Shown here: positions 21,976-32,103 of the stretch, one piece after another
Numbering within the stretch: the stretch's first letter is position 1
How the letters are laid out: every line of letters starts with the position of its first letter
Source of the DNA: CABMGU01 sp035292785
GTDB taxonomy: Archaea > Nanobdellota > Nanobdellia > Woesearchaeales > ARS49
Direction of reading: 5' to 3'
Length of the DNA stretch: 50,055 nucleotides
Assembly (NCBI GenBank): GCA_035292785.1
Contig: DATDPK010000032.1
Coordinates: 1 to 50,055 of the forward strand
Made by a program: the position numbers and the translations under genes
Notes under the pieces: generated by a model
Seen by the model: the letters and a program-made list of their open reading frames with translations, nothing else
Databases searched by the model: none
What the model was told of the DNA's origin: nothing

Positions 21976-23240
21976 AGATTTCCACTTCTAAGAAAACGCT
22001 TAGTTTCCTTCTTATAAAGCTCAACAGCAGGCTGGCCAAACGGGTTAACGCCAAGAAGCTTTCCAAGAAGAATTGTTTCAATCATCTTCATCTCCATAAA
22101 CGCGCCAATAGAATTTGCATTCTTTCCATCGAGCCTTGTCTCTGTAAAAGGCCTTTTACTTTTTGCAAACGCCTTCTTTGTTCCCTTTACTATCGCGTGA
22201 ATTATGTGATTAAGCTCTTTCTTCTGCAAGTCAGGCACCAACGCATCATACTCAGGATAACTTGGCACTTTTATCATCTCATTAAAATGAGTTATGATAA
22301 AATTAGTGAACTTGTCCTGAGGACCGTCAAGATATAACTGCGCAACGCTGTGAAGGTCAGTGCTTCCAATGCTTACTGTGGGAGTAATTCCCTTTCCATC
22401 TTTTCCCAAACTCTCTGCCAACAATTGCCTGTGCCATTTGCCCAAACTCTCAAGGTCAGATGCAAAGAAAAAATTGTCGTAAATATTCCTTCCTGACTTG
22501 TTGTGCAGATAGATTAAGGCTGCATTAATTGCAGCAGGACCATTAATTGACAAACATTTTCTTCTCATTTCTGCAGCGCCATCAAGCAGTTCTTTCAAAT
22601 TTATTCCAAGCATCCCGAGAGGAAACAAGCCAACTGCTGAAAAGACACTATATCTTCCGCCAACTTTCTCAGGAATTTCCAACAATGAGAAATTGTTTTT
22701 CATTCCTAAATTCCATAATTTGCTGCCCTTGTCGGTCGTGACAATAACATACTTGGCTGCGTCCTTCCTATGCCTTCGCAAAACATTCAACAGAACTTCA
22801 AAATTTGCAACTGTTTCTGTTGTACTGCCGCTCTTGCTGACAATATTAAGAATTACCTGCTTTCCCTGGCGCAAAACAGCCTGCATTTCTGCAATGATGA
22901 CCTGCAAAGCATCAGGGTCAACAGTATCCGCATACATAATCCTCGGTTCATTATGCAGATTCCACTGCCTGCCAAGCAAAGCTTCCTGAACTGCAATCGT
23001 GCCCAGATTACTGCCGCCAATTCCAACAACAATGATTAATTTTGGATTAAGCCTTTTTTTCAGTGAAACAGCAGCATCAATTATCCTGAACTGCTGTTCA
23101 TCAATCGGAAGATTAATGCACCCTCTTTCACCCTGATAGCTTGCAGAACTCAATTTATCAATCTCAGGAGAGAGCTTTTTCAATACAGCATTCAGCTTTG
23201 CTTTCGCAATCAATGCCTTGTCATATTTGAGTGCTATCAT
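21972..23240 (-). CDS. pgi: Glucose-6-phosphate isomerase
   Basis: The 422-residue protein is a classical phosphoglucose isomerase: IIVVGIGGSNLGTIAVQEAL near the N-terminus, the SIS-fold VSKSGSTTETVANFEVLL, EKVGGRYSVFSAVGLFPLGM (family signature) and the ending GVNPFGQPAVELYKKETK. It interconverts glucose-6-P and fructose-6-P. This is the bacterial-type fold, not the cupin PGI of many Euryarchaeota. The gene follows the giant surface-protein gene by 5 bases on the same strand. Confidence 0.95.
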   Translation of the reverse strand: MIALKYDKALIAKAKLNAVLKKLSPEIDKLSSASYQGERGCINLPIDEQQFRIIDAAVSLKKRLNPKLIIVVGIGGSNLGTIAVQEALLGRQWNLHNEPRIMYADTVDPDALQVIIAEMQAVLRQGKQVILNIVSKSGSTTETVANFEVLLNVLRRHRKDAAKYVIVTTDKGSKLWNLGMKNNFSLLEIPEKVGGRYSVFSAVGLFPLGMLGINLKELLDGAAEMRRKCLSINGPAAINAALIYLHNKSGRNIYDNFFFASDLESLGKWHRQLLAESLGKDGKGITPTVSIGSTDLHSVAQLYLDGPQDKFTNFIITHFNEMIKVPSYPEYDALVPDLQKKELNHIIHAIVKGTKKAFAKSKRPFTETRLDGKNANSIGAFMEMKMIETILLGKLLGVNPFGQPAVELYKKETKRFLRSGNL

Positions 23241-23245
23241 TTTTT

Positions 23246-26200
23246 TTAACAGTTTGGATCATAGTACGGCGAATCAGTCACTGCAGTAAACGTATACGTG
23301 ACATTTTTAGCGCCCGGCGGGGTGAGCGGGACTGAGAACGTATAGTTCAGGTGGACATGGAGCTCCTCCCCCGCCGAGACGTTTTTATGAATATTAAGCT
23401 GTGCGCCTGTATTCGGCACAGTGATGAAATTCAATGCAAGATTGCAGCTGGAACTTTGCGAAGACGAATTTGTTCCATTCAACCTTACCTGCTGAATGCA
23501 GCCGCTCTCAAACGGACAGCCGGATGCAGAAACATTCAATCCAAACGAGATTGTGCCGTTATTCCTGAGAGCATATGCAGTATCATTATTGGCGACAACA
23601 GTGCAACCACTCGCATTAGAAAGATTGTCGCTTCTGAAAGTGCAAATGACTGACTGCTGCAAAGTAATATTTGCGGTATAATCGCCCTGCAACACGACAA
23701 GATCAGCCACTGGCGTTGAATTTTCAGAACTGCTGAAGTTGGTGAAACGAGTTACATTGTAGATGTACGTGAAGCCGTCAAAGCTGTCTTCTGTGCAGAT
23801 TGATGAAGGGCAGTCTTCATACGGCAAAGTACTGCTTAGATTATACATCGGCTTCGGGTCAGTGAAAGTAATGTTAAAGAAAACGAGCTGAGCGGTTGTG
23901 TTGAATGCCGAGAACGTGCTGGAATTGAGTTTGGTGTTATTTCGGCTGATGTTCATAAACACCTGCGTGAGGTCGGTTGCTGTCGGAGTGTATTCTATAG
24001 TGCCGTTAAAGCGTATGCTTCCATTGGCATTTGCAAATGTGGTGTTGGTGAAATTGTTATTTGAGCCGGCAGCAGCATCAATCCAAATAAGATTTGTTCC
24101 ATCGCTTGCATTCACGACAGTCCTGTTGAAATGCTGGTTGCTCGAGCTGACAACATAGAACAGGGCGCCAGCTCCACGTTGCACTATGAACGTATTGTTC
24201 TGATATGAATTGTTAACTGCGACGACTGCTTCAACAGCAAGCGCACGCACGTCAGTACTGGCGCTGAAAATAGTAACATTGTTGTTTGTGATATTGCTGG
24301 CAGCTGTTGCCGCGGTTGTAGCAATAATAATGCCTCGCGATGAGACGCCTGTAGCATTGACAAATACAGTGTTATTTTCAATTGAGTTTTTGTGATTAAC
24401 ACTGGTGCCTCCTATCTCTATGCCGGTAACGCTGTTTGTGCCGTTCACACTGATATTATTGAAACGCGCTGTGTTATTAACAACATTTGTAGCCACGATT
24501 CTCAATCCAATTGTGGCTGTTCCGCCGGAACGCGCGCGGATAGTATTGTTTTCAACAAGAATTCCAATGATTAGGTTTGCTATTCCAGCATTGGCTATTG
24601 TTAGAATGATGCCGTGGTCGCTGCCAGTGCCGTTGGTATCGACTGTGTTGTTATTAACAGTTCCATTAAAGATAAGCTGTTCAATCACTATTCCCCTGTT
24701 GCTTGAGCTTGTTCCGTTTGTGCGGACTAAGTTATGTTCAATCCTGAATCGCATTGCAGTAGCAGCTGCGCTGCTTAAAAGTATGCCGTCATTGGCAGAT
24801 GTTCCATTTGTTGTTATGTTGTTGTAACGGATTACTGGGTCTACAATGTTGCCTGTTGCGTGTATTCCCCTGTTACCGACTGATGTTCCACTTGAGAATA
24901 TCGTGTTATTCTCCAATGTGACATTGCGAGGGCCTCCGTTCAGCTGAATGCCGTAATTGTCGTTTGTTCCAAAAGTAGATATTGTATTGTTAACCGCGCT
25001 GGCATTTTCAAAATTGCCAAATTGTATTCCTACATTGTTCGCGCCTGAGCCATTGGTTGCAACGCTGTTATTAAAAATAGTGATATTGGCACCAGAAGCA
25101 ACGCTTGCCCTGATGCCTAACCCGCCGTGCGCAGTTCCTGCGCGCCTGCTCTGGTTGCCAGTCATTATTGTATTATTCTCTATATGGATAAACCGTGCGT
25201 TTTGTACTATTTCAATACCATCTCCACTGGCGCCTCCTGTGTCAACAGTGTTATTAATTATCGTTATGTTCTCGATAAAGTCAGGGAAGGTAGTTCCCGT
25301 AATCTCTATACCGTCGCTTGCTCCACGTGTTCCAACAAAATTGCCAACAATAGTGATATTTCCTGCGCCGCTTAAGAGATTGATTCCAAAATGGCTGTTT
25401 CCTGCGACAGGCGAACGGACTCCTGTTTCAATGGTGTTGTTTGCAATAAGAGTGTTGAAAATATGCGTGACGAGGCGCACGCCTTCCTGGCTGTTGCTGC
25501 TTCCATTGGTAGTAACGCGGTTGAAGGTGATATTAACGCCTTTAATTTCGTGGCCTGCTGTCGCGGCGTCAAGATAAATGCCGTAATTGATTAAACTGCC
25601 ATTGGTGGTGATGTTATTCTGGGTAATAGTACTGTTTGAGTTGTTGTCCTCAAAAAAGATGCCGTAATTAGCGTCAGTGCCGTTACTGAAAATAACATTG
25701 CCGGCTATCCTGTTGTCGAAGTTTCTGGCATTAGCGATGGCAGAGAAATAAATTCCTACATTGTTCGTGCTGCTTCCACGCGCCCTAATAGTGTTGTTTT
25801 CAATCAGGTTATTAGTTATGTTGTTCCTGAGGAACATTCCGTAACCGTTTGTTGTGCTGTTGGTATGAATAGTGTTATTGTAATAACTGCCGTCCTGCAC
25901 GTCGTGCATATCAATGGCAACTCCCTGTGAGCCTCCTGCATTTACGTCGATTATTATGCAGTTCCTGACAGTGATATTGGTCTTGTTGTTAGCAACAACG
26001 CCGTCTCCGCCAGTTCCTCCAGAGTCATACGTGATTGTGAAACCGTTGCACTCAAGGAAAATGTTATCTGCGCCAAACGTGATGCAAGTGCCTGCTGAGC
26101 TGATGTTTGCTCCTAATGTACTGCTGTTTGAAATAGTTCCACAGGCATTAATCGTTGTTTCAGCACTGCTGTAATTTGTGAATCTGGTAACATTGTAAAC

Positions 26201-29200
26201 ATAAACATTGTTTGCAAAGCTGACTTCAGTGCAAATGCTTGCTGAGCAATTGATGAAAGTACCGTCATCCTCAAAATCAACAATCGGCTGGGGGTTCAGG
26301 AAAGTAATGCTGCGCAAAATAATTTGAGCGCTCAAATTCAAGAAAGACAAGTTAGTACTGTTAAGGAATGCGTTGTTAAATGAAATGTCCAGATTGCTTG
26401 TATTAACGCTTGTAACATTAGGCATTGTATAATTAGAAAGTATCCTTATGCTGCCGTTTGTAGCGTTAAATGTTGTGTTTGAAAAGTTGTTGCCGGTGCT
26501 TGTGGCTCCTGTGACTTTCCATACAAATCCAACTTCAATAGTTGTGTTGGAAAAACTGTTGTTTTCACTTGTGCCGGCAAAAGTGAGCGCTGAGAAAGCG
26601 CCTGAAGTGTCATCGCTTTCTGTGGTGGTATTGGCGAATGTGTTGCTAAAACTGTTGGTGAGCAAGATGCCGTTCTGGCTGTCGCTTTTCGCCCTGTTAA
26701 ACCTGAAAGTGTTACTTGAACTTCCGATAAGCTCTATGCCTGAGCTTGATGTGCTGTTGGCAGTATTGTTCTCAAAGAAGTTGCTGCTAGCGCTGTTTAT
26801 TATTATCGCCCTGGCAGCGTTGGCTATCACAGTGTTGTTTATCAGAGTGTTGCTGTTGGCAACTATGTTAATACCCTGGCTGGTGGTTGAGTTTATGAAA
26901 TTGCCCCTGAAAATGTTGCTGGAGTCCGCCAGCTGGACCCCCTGTGCGCCAGTAATTGTGTTATTCGTTACATTGTTGCTCGAACCTGAAAGCATAGAAA
27001 TGCTCGCTGAAGTGCTGTTAAGCGCGCTGTTGTTGAAAATCGTGCTTGTAAGCGTGCTGCTGAACAAAATATTGTTGGTGAAATTGGTTATGAAGCAATT
27101 CTTGATTGTAATGTTTTCCCTGCTTGTTGAATTTACTCCAACTCCAGAATTGTTTCCCCTTAATGTGAATCCTTCGCAATCAAGCTGAATATTGTCGTTG
27201 CCAATAGTAATACAGGACTGCTGCTCAGTCAAGTTTGCTGAAACGTTCTGGCTAACAATTGCGCTGCTGTTAAGCGTTATAGGGCAGGAAGTAATGTTTA
27301 TTGTGGGCACAATAACTGTTGTCATCTCAATTGCAGTAGTGTTAAGCCTGCTGCCGGTCTCATTCGTGAAAGAAACATTTGCCCTGTTTGTTATTATGGT
27401 GCCATTAGCTGTTGTGTCGTTAATCAGAACACTGATGTTCACCCGGAATGTCTGGTTTTCAGTAAGATTGCCGATTGAGAAATGATTATTTGTTCCGGAA
27501 TCAGCGGTGGGCTCGCTGCTGATGAAAATAACCTGCGAAGGATAAGTATCGTTTACTGTAATATTGGTTGCATTGCCCTTGCTTGCATTAATGAAAATAG
27601 TGTAATTCAAAGTCCCGCTGATGTTGACAGGGTCAGGATTATCAGTCTTGTTGACAAAGAGAATGCTTGCAAATGCCCCGAATGTGCTGAAATTTGTAAT
27701 GTTGGCAAAAACAATGTTGTTGGCCGCGTCCAAACCACTGCTCTGGAAAAAGTTCTCATCAAACCACATATTCTCCGAGTCATTAAACCTCCAAATCCTG
27801 ATGGTGTTTTCTGGCATACCGGTTATTTCAGACTGGAAATAAGTTATGTTAAGGAAAAGCCAGCTTGTAGCAGTATTGTTTGTAACATTGACAAACTTGT
27901 TGAGACTAATCTGCGCAGGATTGTTGACATTTGCCCTGGATTCTGTATTAAGAACTCCCTTGATACTTGTTCCGTTGAAATCTTCAAAGCTAATGTTGAT
28001 ATTGTTGCGAACGAGCGTGAGGTTGATGACAACGTTGTTCTGGGGGGTTGTAGTTTCAAATAATGAGTTCCATTCGTTACTGGTCTGCTGGGATACATTG
28101 ACAAGATTGAATGTGAATAAATTGTCTATGCTTCCATTCACCTGGATACCGTGCGACGCTGCTCCGAGAGTCGTTATACTGTTCGAGGTGAAATTGTTGT
28201 CATCGGCGCCAGTGAGCGTTGCAATGCCGTGGCTGCTTGTTCCATTGGTGGTGATGTTATTTGAATTGAATACAGCGTCGACACTGTTGCCGCCAAAAGC
28301 AACATAAAGTCCGTAATTTTCCTGTGTGCCGTTTGTGGTAATTGTGTTTTGTCTGATAGTTGAGTTGCCGCCAGAAAAGACAAGTCCCCAATTTCTGCCT
28401 CCGAGGCCATATGCAGAGAACGTATTATTTTCAATGAGGCTGTCTTGGCTTGAAGGTAAATAAGCTGCAACGTTGAAAAATGAACCTCTTGTTGAAACGT
28501 TATTGCCAACAACCGTGAGGTTACTCATTGAGCCGAATTCTAGCGCGAGATTGGTAAAACCTGTGCCGTTCGCCTCAATGGTATTATTGATTATGCTTAC
28601 ATTGTTCATAGCATTCATGTGGATACCGTGGTTTGCAGTGTCACCGTTTGAGCGCAGAGTGTTATTAATGATAAGAGAATGATTGCTGAACTGGCCTGAA
28701 AATAATATTGGAATGCCGAAGTCTCCTGCTATTGTGGGCTTGTACATGCCGCAATTGCGTATGGTGATATTGGTTAATCCTGCAGTGACATTGACACCGA
28801 GACTCAAATCGCTTCCGCCTGTTCCGAACGTGATATTGAACCCATTGCAGTCCAACTCAACATTGCTCACAGTAATATTCATACAGGTGCCTGCAGCAGT
28901 CACGCTGGTGCTCAGAATATACCTGTCGCTTGAACTCATATTCGTGCAGGCGCTTATGCTTACATCGTTAAACGCATAATCAACATCATCGCCAAACGTG
29001 AACTGCAAAGTGTGCTTGCCTGTTGTCAACACTTTGCTGGTCTCACTGCCAGTTTCATCACAGCTATAATTCTCAGCGTGAACCGTGATGTTATCAAACG
29101 AATGTGGGAAAGTGCTATTGCCACACTTCAGGTCCAAGAATTCAAGGTCTTCGCCAAATACAGTGCCGTTAATTCCAGTGATGCTGAGATTTGCAGTGCC

Positions 29201-30100
29201 TGTGGTGTTGAAAAAGACAGTCCAATTGCCGCCCAATGTAGGATAACTCTGGACGTTGATGATTGTTATTCCGAATTCGTATGACTCAGGCTCGCTGCCA
29301 ATATGAAGAATGAAATGAGGAATCTTGGCTTTAGGAGGAACGCCATCCAACGGAATTGAAATGCTGATGTTCTTCTTTGGCTTTGCCTTGTCGCTCATAG
29401 TCACTATGGCGCCTTCAACCCAGGCAGGCAGGTCCTCGCTTGCATTATGATAAAACTCAATCACAAAATCATTGCCCCTTCTGCCAACAAAAGTGAAGTT
29501 AACCTCAAAATCAGGATTGTCGCTTATCTTCCTGCCAACAGTCTCTCCTTGCTCGCTGTAGATATACTCAGAACTTTGCTCTGTATTTTTCTCCTGGCCA
29601 GGAGGCTCTGAAGGCGGAGTTTCAGGCGGTTGTTCCTGCGGTTCAATCACGCGCGGCTCAGCCCTTTCTTCCGCATATTGATTAATAGAACTTCCATAAG
29701 AGGGCTCTTCTTCTTGAGGAGTATCTACCACAAAAGAAAGCGTTTGCTCAGCACTGCTTGAACCATCAGATGCAGTAACAATCAAAGTAAGAGTTCCACT
29801 TGCACTAGGAGCAGGAGTCACAACAAGATTTTTCCCATCAATGTACGCATACAGTTGATCAGGCTCAGAAATCTTGTACTTCATAGGCAAAGGCCCTGCA
29901 AAAGACTCATCCAAGTTCAATTTTAGAGCAACACCTTCTGCCAAATAATACGTTGTCTGCTCGTCAGTCCACACAGGACCATAATCTGCGAAGTAACTGC
30001 CAGTGATATTTGGGCTTTGAAGGACAAACAAAGTGGCAGCGCTGGCTAACACTATAAGAAGAAGTGCAAATAAGTCCCTTGGCTTCAAGCCGGCACCCAA
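23246..30100 (-). CDS. Giant (2284-residue) beta-helix surface protein
   Basis: An N-terminal membrane/signal segment (FALLLIVLASAATLFVLQSP) is followed by an Ig/cadherin-like domain (about 40-130), a Pro/Glu linker and a further beta domain. Three right-handed beta-helix (NosD/CASH-like) modules begin near residues 383, 938 and 1317, each capped by C...x(20-30)..C-I-x(6)-N-[VI]-x-L-[DE]-C-[NE]-G-F. Modules end in similar YNVTRFTN[YF]SS segments. A DUF11-like domain lies at about 815-930. N-x-T/S sequons are very dense. The only start is TTG 30100. It should be an adhesin or glycan-binding surface protein. Confidence 0.82.
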   Translation of the reverse strand: MGAGLKPRDLFALLLIVLASAATLFVLQSPNITGSYFADYGPVWTDEQTTYYLAEGVALKLNLDESFAGPLPMKYKISEPDQLYAYIDGKNLVVTPAPSASGTLTLIVTASDGSSSAEQTLSFVVDTPQEEEPSYGSSINQYAEERAEPRVIEPQEQPPETPPSEPPGQEKNTEQSSEYIYSEQGETVGRKISDNPDFEVNFTFVGRRGNDFVIEFYHNASEDLPAWVEGAIVTMSDKAKPKKNISISIPLDGVPPKAKIPHFILHIGSEPESYEFGITIINVQSYPTLGGNWTVFFNTTGTANLSITGINGTVFGEDLEFLDLKCGNSTFPHSFDNITVHAENYSCDETGSETSKVLTTGKHTLQFTFGDDVDYAFNDVSISACTNMSSSDRYILSTSVTAAGTCMNITVSNVELDCNGFNITFGTGGSDLSLGVNVTAGLTNITIRNCGMYKPTIAGDFGIPILFSGQFSNHSLIINNTLRSNGDTANHGIHMNAMNNVSIINNTIEANGTGFTNLALEFGSMSNLTVVGNNVSTRGSFFNVAAYLPSSQDSLIENNTFSAYGLGGRNWGLVFSGGNSTIRQNTITTNGTQENYGLYVAFGGNSVDAVFNSNNITTNGTSSHGIATLTGADDNNFTSNSITTLGAASHGIQVNGSIDNLFTFNLVNVSQQTSNEWNSLFETTTPQNNVVINLTLVRNNINISFEDFNGTSIKGVLNTESRANVNNPAQISLNKFVNVTNNTATSWLFLNITYFQSEITGMPENTIRIWRFNDSENMWFDENFFQSSGLDAANNIVFANITNFSTFGAFASILFVNKTDNPDPVNISGTLNYTIFINASKGNATNITVNDTYPSQVIFISSEPTADSGTNNHFSIGNLTENQTFRVNISVLINDTTANGTIITNRANVSFTNETGSRLNTTAIEMTTVIVPTINITSCPITLNSSAIVSQNVSANLTEQQSCITIGNDNIQLDCEGFTLRGNNSGVGVNSTSRENITIKNCFITNFTNNILFSSTLTSTIFNNSALNSTSASISMLSGSSNNVTNNTITGAQGVQLADSSNIFRGNFINSTTSQGINIVANSNTLINNTVIANAARAIIINSASSNFFENNTANSTSSSGIELIGSSSNTFRFNRAKSDSQNGILLTNSFSNTFANTTTESDDTSGAFSALTFAGTSENNSFSNTTIEVGFVWKVTGATSTGNNFSNTTFNATNGSIRILSNYTMPNVTSVNTSNLDISFNNAFLNSTNLSFLNLSAQIILRSITFLNPQPIVDFEDDGTFINCSASICTEVSFANNVYVYNVTRFTNYSSAETTINACGTISNSSTLGANISSAGTCITFGADNIFLECNGFTITYDSGGTGGDGVVANNKTNITVRNCIIIDVNAGGSQGVAIDMHDVQDGSYYNNTIHTNSTTNGYGMFLRNNITNNLIENNTIRARGSSTNNVGIYFSAIANARNFDNRIAGNVIFSNGTDANYGIFFEDNNSNSTITQNNITTNGSLINYGIYLDAATAGHEIKGVNITFNRVTTNGSSNSQEGVRLVTHIFNTLIANNTIETGVRSPVAGNSHFGINLLSGAGNITIVGNFVGTRGASDGIEITGTTFPDFIENITIINNTVDTGGASGDGIEIVQNARFIHIENNTIMTGNQSRRAGTAHGGLGIRASVASGANITIFNNSVATNGSGANNVGIQFGNFENASAVNNTISTFGTNDNYGIQLNGGPRNVTLENNTIFSSGTSVGNRGIHATGNIVDPVIRYNNITTNGTSANDGILLSSAAATAMRFRIEHNLVRTNGTSSSNRGIVIEQLIFNGTVNNNTVDTNGTGSDHGIILTIANAGIANLIIGILVENNTIRARSGGTATIGLRIVATNVVNNTARFNNISVNGTNSVTGIEIGGTSVNHKNSIENNTVFVNATGVSSRGIIIATTAATAASNITNNNVTIFSASTDVRALAVEAVVAVNNSYQNNTFIVQRGAGALFYVVSSSNQHFNRTVVNASDGTNLIWIDAAAGSNNNFTNTTFANANGSIRFNGTIEYTPTATDLTQVFMNISRNNTKLNSSTFSAFNTTAQLVFFNITFTDPKPMYNLSSTLPYEDCPSSICTEDSFDGFTYIYNVTRFTNFSSSENSTPVADLVVLQGDYTANITLQQSVICTFRSDNLSNASGCTVVANNDTAYALRNNGTISFGLNVSASGCPFESGCIQQVRLNGTNSSSQSSSCNLALNFITVPNTGAQLNIHKNVSAGEELHVHLNYTFSVPLTPPGAKNVTYTFTAVTDSPYYDPNC

Positions 30101-30141
30101 AGGGTGCCTACCGTAGTGTCAATACTATTATCCCAATCCAT
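30085..30141 (-). CDS. Upstream ORF overlapping giant-gene start
   Basis: ATG 30141, after an AGGGGG stretch, opens an 18-residue frame (MDWDNSIDTTVGTLWVPA) that ends just inside the giant gene in another frame. It may be a leader ORF or the true N-terminus joined by a frameshift. See the finding on this start region. Confidence 0.35.
   Translation of the reverse strand: MDWDNSIDTTVGTLWVPA
30092..30108 (-). promoter_or_regulatory. Start-codon hairpin of giant gene
   Basis: GGCACCC-TTT-GGGTGCC is a perfect 7-bp hairpin on the coding strand with the TTG start codon partly in its loop. It could control initiation on the large mRNA. Inferred from symmetry and position. Confidence 0.5.
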
Positions 30142-30258
30142 GTCCCCCTTTTTCCTAAGCCAAAAATGCTTAATTCCTTTTTAAATGTTATGGAAACCGC
30201 AACACTTTTAAACCCATATTGGAATTTAGATAATAAATAATCAAAAGAGGTGTATGTT

Positions 30259-30573
30259 ATGGCAAAAGATTCAACAAGCAAAGTATTTGCATTTTTGGCA
30301 ATATTCTTAGGACTGATAGGATTTGTATTAGTGCTGATTGCGCGAAGAAAGGACAAGTACGCAATGTACTACGCAAAGCAAAGCCTTGTATTATCGCTTG
30401 CAGCAATTATCGTACAATTTGGATTGGCAATAACTGTAATAGGAGCAGTCCTAATCCCAATTTTGTGGATACTGATAGTAATCTTATGGGTGCTTGGCCT
30501 TGTTTACTCAGTAAGCGGACACATGAAGCCAATACCACTCGTCGGCAGGTTTGCTGAGAAATTAAAATTTTAA
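30259..30573 (+). CDS. DUF4870/Tic20-like membrane protein
   Basis: The 104-residue protein has three hydrophobic helices. The pattern YYAKQSLVLSLAAIIVQFGL, then an IPILWILIVILWVLGLVYSV helix and the ending GHMKPIPLVGRFAEKLKF matches the DUF4870 (Tic20-related) family, whose role is unclear. I chose ATG 30259 because GAGGTG (30247-30252) sits 6 bases upstream. A TTTTAAA box lies further upstream, near 30207. Confidence 0.85.
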   Translation: MAKDSTSKVFAFLAIFLGLIGFVLVLIARRKDKYAMYYAKQSLVLSLAAIIVQFGLAITVIGAVLIPILWILIVILWVLGLVYSVSGHMKPIPLVGRFAEKLKF

Positions 30574-30582
30574 TTTTTTAAT

Positions 30583-31266
30583 TTAATTATTTTCGAATTT
30601 GATTAATCTTTCTTCTTTTTCTTCCATCACGACCTGATGAATCTTTGAAACAGCATTCAAATGCTCCTTAAGAAGATAATAATCAGAAGGAATAATCCTG
30701 TCAGGAGGCAAATTCTTCAAATCAAACCACTCAATCTTGCCCTCTTCGCCTTCTGTGAGCTTTCCGCCCTTTGGATTCAAGACAACAAGAAACAAAATGA
30801 AAGCGTGCTTGTATACGCCATTCTCGTGAACCCTTTCGTGAATAACAGCAGCAACGTGGGAGAAAGTGCACTCCAAGCCGGTTTCCTCTTTTGCTTCTCT
30901 GAGCGCACATTCTTCAATACTCTCTTCAAGCTTTAACTTGCCGCCAACCAGACCCCAATAGCCCTGATAAGGCCTCTTGTTTCTTTTCAGCATCAAAATC
31001 TTGTTCTTGTCAACAATTGTTCCAAGCACAACAGGCATAACACCCCTCTCCTTGCCGGTAATATGCGTGAAAAAAGGAATTTTGCTCTCAGAATGCGCAG
31101 TCAAGACATAATCATCCTCATCTTTTTTAAGTTCACCATCCTTGACCATTGATTCAAGATGATACGCCAAAGTATTGCTCTTGATGCCCAAAGCCTTCTC
31201 TATCTCAGAAAACCTCAACCGCTTGCTCTTTATGAAAAGCTCAAAAATCCTGTGCTTTATGTCCAT
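30583..31266 (-). CDS. Winged-helix-Nudix hydrolase fusion
   Basis: The 227-residue protein joins an N-terminal winged helix (FIKSKRLRFSEIEKALGIKS, then TLAYHLESMVKDGEL) to a Nudix domain at about 75-200. The Nudix box GGKLKLEESIEECALREAKE plus ETGL is intact (G-x5-E-x7-R-E-x-x-E-E). It should hydrolyse a nucleoside diphosphate derivative, and the winged helix suggests an NrtR-like ligand-sensing repressor. It starts one base after the HAD gene stop in the same operon. Confidence 0.9.
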   Translation of the reverse strand: MDIKHRIFELFIKSKRLRFSEIEKALGIKSNTLAYHLESMVKDGELKKDEDDYVLTAHSESKIPFFTHITGKERGVMPVVLGTIVDKNKILMLKRNKRPYQGYWGLVGGKLKLEESIEECALREAKEETGLECTFSHVAAVIHERVHENGVYKHAFILFLVVLNPKGGKLTEGEEGKIEWFDLKNLPPDRIIPSDYYLLKEHLNAVSKIHQVVMEEKEERLIKFENN

Positions 31267-31267
31267 A

Positions 31268-31990
31268 TCAATGCACCAGAATGGAGTGTTTTAAATTATT
31301 TTCGACGATTTCGAGCAGTTCTTCTATACTGTTAAGCTCATAATCAGCTTTCACTGATATCGGTTTCAGCTTATGGCTCGAGGTCATAGGGGCAGAAAAA
31401 CCATACTTTGCAAAAGCAGCCAGCATTCCCAACGCCTTTGCACCGGCAACATCCTTGTCAGGCCAATCGCCAATATGCAAAACCTCTTCAGGCAGGACGC
31501 CAAATTTTTCAATAGCTTTCCTGAACGGCTCAGAATTCGGTTTTTTCTGGCCAGTATCATCAAAAGCGACAACTGTGTCAAACAATTCTGCAATATCAAT
31601 CTCAGTGAGCCTTGTCCAAACCTGCAATATCGGAGCATCAGAAACAATGGCAAGCTTCAAACCTAATTGCTTGAGTTTGCTCACCGTTTCAACAACACCA
31701 GGATACGGCTTCGCATTTTTTATTCTCGCTTTCCTATAAGCAACAATTCCTGCAGCCAAAACCTTGTAGTCAATTGCCTTATGAGTCCTCATCAAGAATT
31801 CGTGCAAAATCTGCTGGTGCTCAATACCATACTGGTCATAAAGCTCATACAGCAATTTCTGCGCTTCATCCTTGTCAAGCTTCATTCCAGCCCCTATCAT
31901 TGCCTCTATCGCTGCATCGCTGGCAGCAGACTTCATCTTCCTGAAATCAATCAAGGTGTTATCCAAATCAAACAATATTGCTTTTATCAT
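31268..31990 (-). CDS. HAD-superfamily phosphatase
   Basis: The 240-residue protein carries all HAD motifs: DLDNT (motif I, AILFDLDNTLIDF), LAIVSDAP (motif II), K near residue 150 (GQKKPNSEPF) and HIGDWPDKDVAGAKALGM (motif IV). The helical cap at about 20-95 makes it a C1-type HAD phosphatase. The substrate is unknown; pairing with a Nudix gene suggests nucleotide or sugar-phosphate housecleaning. Confidence 0.9.
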   Translation of the reverse strand: MIKAILFDLDNTLIDFRKMKSAASDAAIEAMIGAGMKLDKDEAQKLLYELYDQYGIEHQQILHEFLMRTHKAIDYKVLAAGIVAYRKARIKNAKPYPGVVETVSKLKQLGLKLAIVSDAPILQVWTRLTEIDIAELFDTVVAFDDTGQKKPNSEPFRKAIEKFGVLPEEVLHIGDWPDKDVAGAKALGMLAAFAKYGFSAPMTSSHKLKPISVKADYELNSIEELLEIVENNLKHSILVH

Positions 31991-32103
31991 GTTAATTTAG
32001 AAAGTGAGGCAGATTAATATTCATTCGCTCTCAGCGGTTTGACTCAAAAAAGTTTGAGAAGTAAAAATAAAATAAAAAAATCTTACTGGCGGTAACTTTC
32101 TTC

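Noticed and set aside
23351..29284. Many long plus-strand frames opposite the giant gene, and repeat-like DNA that could suggest a CRISPR array
   Set aside because: They mirror the repetitive beta-helix coding sequence. The repeats are degenerate protein-level repeats without constant spacing or identical units.
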